Below are positions 57,237 to 64,000 of a stretch of DNA of 64,000 nt, in pieces. Both the position numbers and the translations under genes were made by a program. The notes under the pieces were generated by a model. The model was given only the letters and a program-made list of their open reading frames with translations. It searched no databases and was not told the DNA's origin. Every line of letters starts with the position of its first letter. Positions within the stretch are counted from its first letter, which is position 1. The stretch is from Euonymus europaeus (Eukaryota > Streptophyta > Magnoliopsida > Celastrales > Celastraceae), in contig OY756960.1 of the NCBI GenBank assembly GCA_963580455.1, positions 3,658,001-3,722,000 on the forward strand, read 5' to 3'.

Positions 57237-59020
57237 ATGATAAAGCGGCGGACATATTTGGACTGTCTTCCTTTGTTCATTATCCAAACATTGGACGTGT
57301 GTAATTGGATCTCTAAATTGAAGTTACCAAAGGGTTACGCTTCCAATGTAGGCACCTGCATAGGCATGAGGGAAGGAAACATATTTGGGATAAAATGCCA
57401 CAACTATCATGTTTTAATGGAACAACTACTTCTTGTTGCATTTCAGGCATTGCCAGAACCAATTTGGATAGTACTAGTTGAGTTAGTTTTGTAAAGATCT
57501 ATGTTCAACTACTCTAAAAGGGGTCAGTTGAGCATCATGGGGGCCAACATTCTTGTGATCCTTTGCAAATTGGAGTGTATATCCCCCTCGTTTGTTTTGA
57601 CTCTATGGAATATCTCCTAGTACATCTACCATTCGAAACAAGGATGAGTGATCTTGTACAATATAAATGAATGTATCCTTTTGAAATGTAATTTTTTCAT
57701 ATATATTATAGGTCATTAGTGATATTAATAAATATAATGTGTCAATTGATTTACTATTACGTTCAATTAATCTTTGAAATATGTTCCTTCATTTTTCAAA
57801 GAAGAATGATAAAAATAAAGCTTGGGTCGAAGGATCTATTTGTGGAGCATATATAGTCGAAAAGACATCGACCTTTGTTTCGTACTAGTTTGAACCACAT
57901 GTGAGCTCTCAACGAGTTAGAGTGCCTCAAAATGATGATGGTGGAATTTTCAACTCGGAATTCTCTAGAATATCAATCTTCGATCAACGTAAAGCTGGGA
58001 AATGTTACCTCACCGACAGAGAATACAATGCAGCGACATTGTACATTTTCATGAATTGTGACATCGTCCAACGTTTCGTCAAGTAAGCTACTATTTTCTC
58101 TAATTATAAATTGTGACAGAATTAAATGTACTTATATTATGTGTTGAAGCTTGTATGCAGATTATGTTTGAGTATTAGCATCTACTTTAAATGATGAAGT
58201 CGACTATTAAATTAACGTAGGTTTCGCATCATGATTCAAAACATAAGCAAGTATAAAGAAGATTATAATAATATGACATAATTTTAGTAAATGATACTAA
58301 TATATGTTATAGCACATTTTATTTTATTATTTAAGGTGCATGACCCACAAAATAAGATAATCGATGAACTCATAAGATATGTGGCATTAGGAACATTGAG
58401 GAGGGTTGAGATTGGAATATGTATTATGTCAATGGATACAAATTCGATACCGATGCATGGAGCTAAGGTAAGTCATCAATTAATAGCAGAATATGCATAC
58501 AAGAAACCGATTATAGACAATCAGAGAATGACTATTATAAAATATTAAAGGAGATTGTTCAATTAGAATTCCCATGTCTACCAATGAAAAAAATTGTCCT
58601 TTTCAATTATGAGTGGTTTGATCTAACTCCTACTCAAGATACTTGAATTCATAAACTTTATGGACTTGTTGATATTAGACATAGGGAAAAGTATAAGACG
58701 TATGATCCATTTATAATTATAGAACAAGTCTAGCAAGTCTACTTTGCTCCCTATTATGAAGGGATGCGTGTCAAGATTGGTTGGTTATGATTAAGACAAA
58801 AGTCAGACGCACAATTATTGAACAATCCAAACAAATAGATGATGCCTTTCAAAATGAACTACTTTCGGTTGAACCAGTTAGAATAGATACTAACCAAACT
58901 AATCCCTAGCCCACAATGAAACAGAACCTGAGAAAATAGGCGGAGTTTTTACAAGACAAATGAGGATGAGATTGATGAAAAAGAAGAGGAAGAACATGAA
59001 ATTGAGTCCGATGATTGATG
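57237..59020 (+). pseudogene. CACTA transposase (TNP2-type) C-terminal relic
   Basis: Segments in several frames line up with the C-terminal domains of plant En/Spm transposases. At 57300-57490 LKLPKGYASNVG, FGIKCHNYHVLM and LPEPIW match the DUF4218 region. At about 57800-58085 KNKAWVEGSICGAY, then REYNAATLYIFMNCDIV, continue it. At about 58550-58740 NYEWFDLTP, KLYGLVDIRHREKY and YDPFI match DUF4216. Multiple stops and shifts make it dead. No CACTA terminus is visible nearby. 56900-57236 holds no other feature. Confidence 0.7.
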
Positions 59021-59063
59021 ATTTTAAGAGAGAGGAAAATGATTGAAAGTGTGTATTATTTAT

Positions 59064-59232
59064 TGACGTGAGTTGGCATGAGAGAGATCATAGGGATCTT
59101 GTTTACCTTATTTACATGTGATCTCACAATATATGGGATTACACGAGAGTTATGGGTAATCACATATTATGGGAAATAATTTCCCTTGATATAGGCATGG
59201 GCTGTTAGTTTCCTAATTGAGTACATGAGGAG
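59064..59232 (+). repeat. 5' LTR of the plus-strand copia element (minimum extent)
   Basis: Matches 63833-64000. The LTR probably extends further, to between 59232 and the gag start, but the second copy is cut by the window edge so the end cannot be fixed. No tRNA-Met PBS is evident. Confidence 0.8.
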
Positions 59233-59373
59233 AGCTATATGTATGTACGTTGTATAAAGGAAAATATATGGAAAATACAGATATCTTCCTCCACCAGCAA
59301 CCCTCTTGATGATCTAACCTCCAGACTCACCCAACTACTCAATCAAACCCAAACACATACCCCCACCCAAAAT

Positions 59374-60957
59374 ATGAACCCTGATTCCTCCGCTGCACAA
59401 ATTGGCATTAAGTTGAATGACATCAACTATGCTCTTTGGTCCCAAGTTGTTGAGATGTTTATCTCTGGAAAAGACAAGTTGGGTTATATCAATGGTGACC
59501 TACCACAACCCGACGTGACAGACCCTTCTTATCGACGATGGAGGACAGAAAACTCTGTTATCAATGGGTGGTTAATCAATTCCATGGAAGCTAGGTTGAT
59601 TGGAAATTTTATCCGATATCCTACGGCAAAGGCAGTTTGGGATGCAGTTGCTACCACTTATTTTGATGGCACAGATACTTCTCAGGTGTATGATTTGAAA
59701 CGACGAGTTAGCAGACTTCGTCAAGCATCCGGATCTATTGAAACTTATTATAATAATCTCCAAGGGTTGTGGAGAGAAATTGACTTCAGATGGCCAAATC
59801 CCATGTGTTGTGGGACTAATATTGAAAAATTCAATGCTCTTATACAAGAGGATAGAGTTTATACATTTCTTGATGGATTGGATGATCGACTTGATAAAGT
59901 CAGAAGTGATGTGCTGCAGATTAAGCCTTTTCCCACGATTGAACAAGCGTATGCGTCTGTTCGAAGAGAAGATATTCGACAAACGGTAATGATGACCGAG
60001 ACAAGTCCTAGCTCCACCGGTGCTGTCATGGCTTCAAAGGGATCTCTTCAGATCAGTGTGCCTAAATCTGGTCAGATAACAAATGGTTCTCTCGGAGGAC
60101 AAAGAAAGGTTGGATTAAATACTAGCAAGCCAAATTTGAATAACAAAACAAAGACCCAATCTGATTCAAGAGGTTGTACACATTGTGATAATGCTAAGCA
60201 CACATCTGACACTTGTTTCAAATTGCATGGATATCCCGACTGGTGGGATGAATACAAATCTCGGAAACCACGAGATGTTGCTGCCAAAACTGGGTCTGGA
60301 CAAGTTGCCATGGCACATGCAGAACCACAATTATCCTTGATTTCACAGGTAGATTCTTTCAATGCTCCCGCCTCAGTGGAAGGGTCCACTCTTAGTGACT
60401 CAGGTAACCTTGGTTATTCTTTCTTCAATGCTACTTCTCGTGACTATGGTGGGTGGATAATTGATTACGGTGCAACCGATCACATGACGTATGATTCCAA
60501 AGATTTTGTTAATTTTACTCCGCCTCGACGAACCCAGATTGCAAATGCTAATGGTGTCACATATCCAGTAACAGGAGCTGGAACTGTTGCTCTTTCATCC
60601 TCTCTGTCATTATCTAATACATTACTTGTGCCGTCTCTTTCGAACAAATTGATGTCTGTGGGACAAGTCACTGAAGAATTGGATTGTTGTGCACTAATCT
60701 ATCCTGGTTTTTGTTTTCTTTGGGACATTCTCACCAAGGAGATAATTGGCCGTGGTACTAAAATAGGGGGGCTCTACTACATGGATGATTTTAGCACGGG
60801 CAAAGTGAACAATATGCAATCATCAAACAACAAATATAGACAAATTGGGCTGTGGCACCGTCGGTTGGGCCACCCATTTTTTAGCTATATGAAGAAATTG
60901 CTACCTGATCTATTTTTCGGTATAGATGACTCCAACTTAAAGTGTGAAACTTGCATT
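59374..60957 (+). pseudogene. Copia gag, protease and pre-integrase
   Basis: The frame is open from an upstream Met at 59239; the likely gag start is the MNPDSSAA Met at 59374. Gag shows IKLNDINYALWSQVVEMF, a CCHC knuckle (CTHCDNAKHTSDTCFKLHGYPDWW), the protease site and WHRRLGHP of the pre-integrase. The protease signature reads IIDYGATDHM: the Ser normally following the catalytic Asp (DSG) is Tyr, which should impair the protease. The frame shifts near 60955, inside the zinc site of integrase (CETC). Ale/Retrofit-like gag is a tentative lineage call. Confidence 0.85.
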
Positions 60958-63825
60958 TTTTTTCCAAGAGTCATCGTGTACCTTATTATTTTAGTTCGAA
61001 TAAAAGTGATGTTCATTTTGCTTTAATTCACTTCGATGTGTGGGGTCCCTCACCTATCTCAACTATTTCGGGTATTCGATGGTTTGTTACCTTTGTCGAT
61101 GATTGCACTCGCATGACATGGGTTTATATGATGCGGAATAAACATGAGGTGTTTGGAATTTTTCGAACCTTTCATACACTTCTTCAAGCTCAGTTTTCAG
61201 CTAAGGTTCGGATTCCTCAATCGGACAACGGAGGCGAGTACATTAATCATGAATTTCAGAGTTATTTTCAAGCTCATGGAATTGTACATGAAACTACATG
61301 TCCTCAAACACCACAACAGAATAGTGTGTCCGAGAGAAAAATCGGCACATCTTGGAGACCACCCGAGCTCTTCTTATTGGCTCACATGTGCCCCAACATT
61401 TTTGGGCGGATGTAGTAGTCACGACAGTCTACCTACTGAATCGAATGCCATCTCGCGTGTTGGATTTCAAGACTCCGCTACAAGCTCTTTCTACTTATGG
61501 TTCGTTACCCTCAATTTTACTGCTGCCTCCACGAATCTTTGGGTATGTGGCTTTAGTTCACCTTCATAAAAATCAACGGACCAAGCTTGATCCATGCGCT
61601 CTCCGTTGTATTTTTTGGGGTATGCCACACATCAAAAAGGCTACCGATGTTATCATCCTCTCACAAAGCGGACTTATTCACTATGGATGTCACTTTTTTG
61701 GAGTCAGAAACATGTTACTCAGCTCCAACAACCCACTCTCCACTTCAGGGGGAGCTACAAAATCGAGAAGTGCAGACTTGTTGGCAAGGTTTGGGTTTCG
61801 CAAGCAGTGACAGTTTGACCACTCCAATATCTACTGCATCTGAGCTTTTAGAACCAGTATCTACTACATCTGAGCCTTTAGAAAATGGGGAAGAGCCTTT
61901 GGTACATGGGGAACATCAATCGCATCAGGTATCTCGGGCTTATGATGACACTAAAAATGGTACCAAAACTGATACTCTAGTAGAGGAGTTTGCTGCCCAA
62001 GATACTATTGTTGTCCAAGAAGACCCTCCCTATCAATCTCAAGTACTTCACGGCCAATCTCCTGAGAACTATCCTGAGGTAAGTACATCTACTGATTCTG
62101 TACAATTGGTTACTACTCCTGCTGGTTATAAATTGCCTTTCAGGAAAACTCGAGGACAACCACCAGATCGATACAGTCCGAATTATGAAGCTAAAAAATC
62201 TCAATACCCAATTGCAAATTATGTCTCTTCTCAACGGTTACCAGATCCACTCAAGGCATTTGTTAATCAATTGTCATTTGTCAAAGTTCCAAATAAGGTT
62301 CAAGAAGCCTTGTCCGATCCCAAGTGGGTTCGGGCTATAGAAGAGGAAATGGAAGCACTTCAAAATAATCAAACATGGGATCTTGTTGTAGTGCCGAAGG
62401 GAAAGAAAATAGTGGGATGCAAATGGGTTTTTACAATCAAACACAAGGCGGATGGATCAATTGAAAGGTACAAAGCAAGACTTGTGGCAAAAGGATTCAC
62501 ACAGACTTATGGCATTGACTATCAAGAGACTTTCTCTCCAGTGGCGAGGCTTGATACTGTTAGAGTATTACTTTCTCTAGCAGCTAATTTGGATTGGCCA
62601 CTGCACCAGTTTGATGTAAAAAATGCCTTCCTCCATGGGAATCTTCAAGAGGAGGTATATATGGCTATTCCACCTGGATATACCACACACTCACCTTCTA
62701 AGGTTGTGTGTAAATTAAAGAAGGCCATGTATGGTTTGAAGCAATCACCACGTGCATGGTTTGGGAGATTCACTTTTGCAATGAAGAAATTTGGTTTCAA
62801 ACAGAGTCAGTCGGATCATACATTATTTCTAAAGCATAAGAATGGAAAGATAACAACTTTGATAATTTATGTTGACGATATGATAATTACAGGAAATGAC
62901 AAAGAAGAGATCTCCGGACTTCAGAGGCGGTTGGCAACTGAGTTTGAGATGAAGGATCTAGGGGGACTCAAGTATTTTCTCGGTATTGAGGTGGCTCGAT
63001 CAAAAGAAGGCATATTTCTATCCCAAAGGAAATATGTACTGGATTTACTCTCAGAAACTGGAATGCTTGACTGTAAGCCTGCCGAAACTCCTATTGTTCA
63101 GAACCATCATTTGGGAGAATATCCAAATCAAAAGCCTACGAACAAGGAAAGATATCAGAGGTTAGTTGGTAAATTGATCTATTTATCACATACACGACCA
63201 GATATTGCTTATGCAGTGAGTGTAGTGAGTCGATTTATGCATTGTCCAAGTGAGGATCACATGAATGCAACGGTTCGAATTCTTCAATACCTAAAGTCAG
63301 CCCCTGGGAAGGGACTTATGTTCTCAAAGAATAACCATCTAAAAATTGATGGGTATACCGATTCAGATTGGGCGGGATGTGTTACTGACTGGAGATCGAC
63401 CTCGGGTTATTTTTACATTTGTTGGAGGAAATTTAGTCACATGGAGGAGTAAAAAACAGAAGGTAGTCGCTTTGTCTAGTGCGGAGGCAGAATTCCGAGG
63501 AATGACCAAAGGAATATGTGAACTTCTTTGGTTGAGAAAATTGCTTATTGAGATCGGTTTTCCACCTACGTCAATGATGAATTTATTTTGTGACAATAAA
63601 GCAGCTATCGCTATTGCTCAAAATCCCGTTCAACATGATCGTACAAAGCATGTTGAAATGGACCGGCATTTCATCAAGGAAAAACTTGAGGATGGGATAG
63701 TTCAGTTTCCATTTGTCAAATCCGAAGATCAACTGGCAGATATACTCACAAAGGCTGTATCCAAAAGAGATTTCCACAACTCACTTATCAAGTTGGGCAT
63801 TATAGATATATATGCACCAACGTGA
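60958..63825 (+). pseudogene. Copia integrase, reverse transcriptase and RNase H
   Basis: Domains are recognisable in succession but in changing frames. The integrase core (HFDVWGPSP, RIPQSDNGGEY, QQNSVSERK) is first, with shifts near 61345 and again near 61590-61690. Reverse transcriptase follows (WVFTIKHKADGSIERYKARL, DVKNAFLHGNLQEEVYM, IIYVDDMIITGND) and is open over about 500 codons. RNase H (YTDSDWAGC, then after a shift near 63410 LSSAEAEFRG, CDNKAAIAIAQNP) ends at 63825. At least four shifts make the polyprotein non-functional. Confidence 0.9.
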
Positions 63826-63832
63826 GGAGTAT

Positions 63833-64000
63833 TGACGTGATTTGGCATGAGAGAGATCATAGGGATCTTGTTTACCTTATTTACATGTGATCTCACAATA
63901 TATGGGATTACACGAGAGTTATAGGTAATCACATATTATGGGAAATAATTTCCCTTGATATAGGCATGGGCTATTAGTTTCCTAATTGAATACATGAGGA
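63833..64000 (+). repeat. 3' LTR of the plus-strand copia element, cut by window end
   Basis: Starts directly after a purine-rich GTGAGGAGTAT stretch and matches the 5' LTR from its TGACGTGA start. Confidence 0.88.

Larger units (their letters stand above)
59064..64000 (+). mobile_element. Ty1/copia retrotransposon with both LTRs, frameshifted
   Basis: The 5' LTR begins TGACGTGAGTTGG at 59064 and the 3' LTR begins TGACGTGATTTGG at 63833; the latter runs off the window. Over the 168 bp that can be compared they differ at 4 positions by eye. The interior encodes gag, protease, integrase, reverse transcriptase and RNase H in the copia order on the plus strand. The element lies directly beside the CACTA relic. 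Confidence 0.92.

Noticed and set aside
1..64000. CRISPR-like or other prokaryotic defence arrays
   Set aside because: The tandem repeats seen have no unique-spacer organisation and the genome is clearly a plant nuclear one.

Overview
This is a plant nuclear window, most likely from a eudicot. The supporting evidence is AT-rich sequence, introns with GT/AG borders, a plant-type STP hexose transporter, LURP-one-related (LOR) genes, an ARIADNE-type RBR ligase sequence, and many plant transposons (Ty1/copia, Ty3-like LTRs, CACTA, hAT-like and Mutator-like elements). I cannot name the species. I see no rRNA or tRNA genes and no CRISPR.

Layout. 1-3260 is the 5' half of a copia element on the minus strand (LTR 2216-3260, broken gag-pol). 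3261-11800 is intergenic, with microsatellites, a 66-bp tandem repeat and two abutting hAT-like MITEs. 12284-16295 is an intact five-exon STP13-like hexose/H+ symporter (527 aa). 17897-18830 is an intact three-exon LOR gene on the minus strand. Two decayed copies of its block lie downstream: a 5'-truncated one at 27575-28167 and a full-length pseudogene at about 29480-30336.

A second duplicated block occurs at 19471-26265 (B1) and 42351-52637 (B2). Each copy holds ARIADNE-like retro-pseudogene sequence, an STP C-terminal relic, and the metalloprotease gene ATP23 in five exons on the minus strand. B1 carries an intact ATP23 reading frame (189 aa). B2 carries ATP23 with a nonsense codon, and also a 3340-bp gag-only LTR retrotransposon with 424-bp LTRs and target duplication ATTGT. 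B1 preserves the matching empty site. This orders the events: the block was duplicated first and the retroelement inserted later.

Between the blocks lie a CACTA terminus (28370), a 2.25-kb solo LTR nested in a hAT-like MITE (30969-33215), and a nearly intact copia element on the minus strand (36390-40789) flanked by inverted Tourist-like arms. After B2 come an orphan alanine-rich exon (54310-54441), a Mutator-like element with a 9-bp target duplication (55033-56890), relics of a CACTA transposase (57237-59020), and a frameshifted copia element on the plus strand with both LTRs (59064 to the window end).

The likely working host genes are the STP13-like transporter, the first LOR gene and the B1 copy of ATP23. 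I found no convincing new molecular system. The most informative content is the nested duplication and insertion history, and the possibility that the derived copy of ATP23 is the surviving one.
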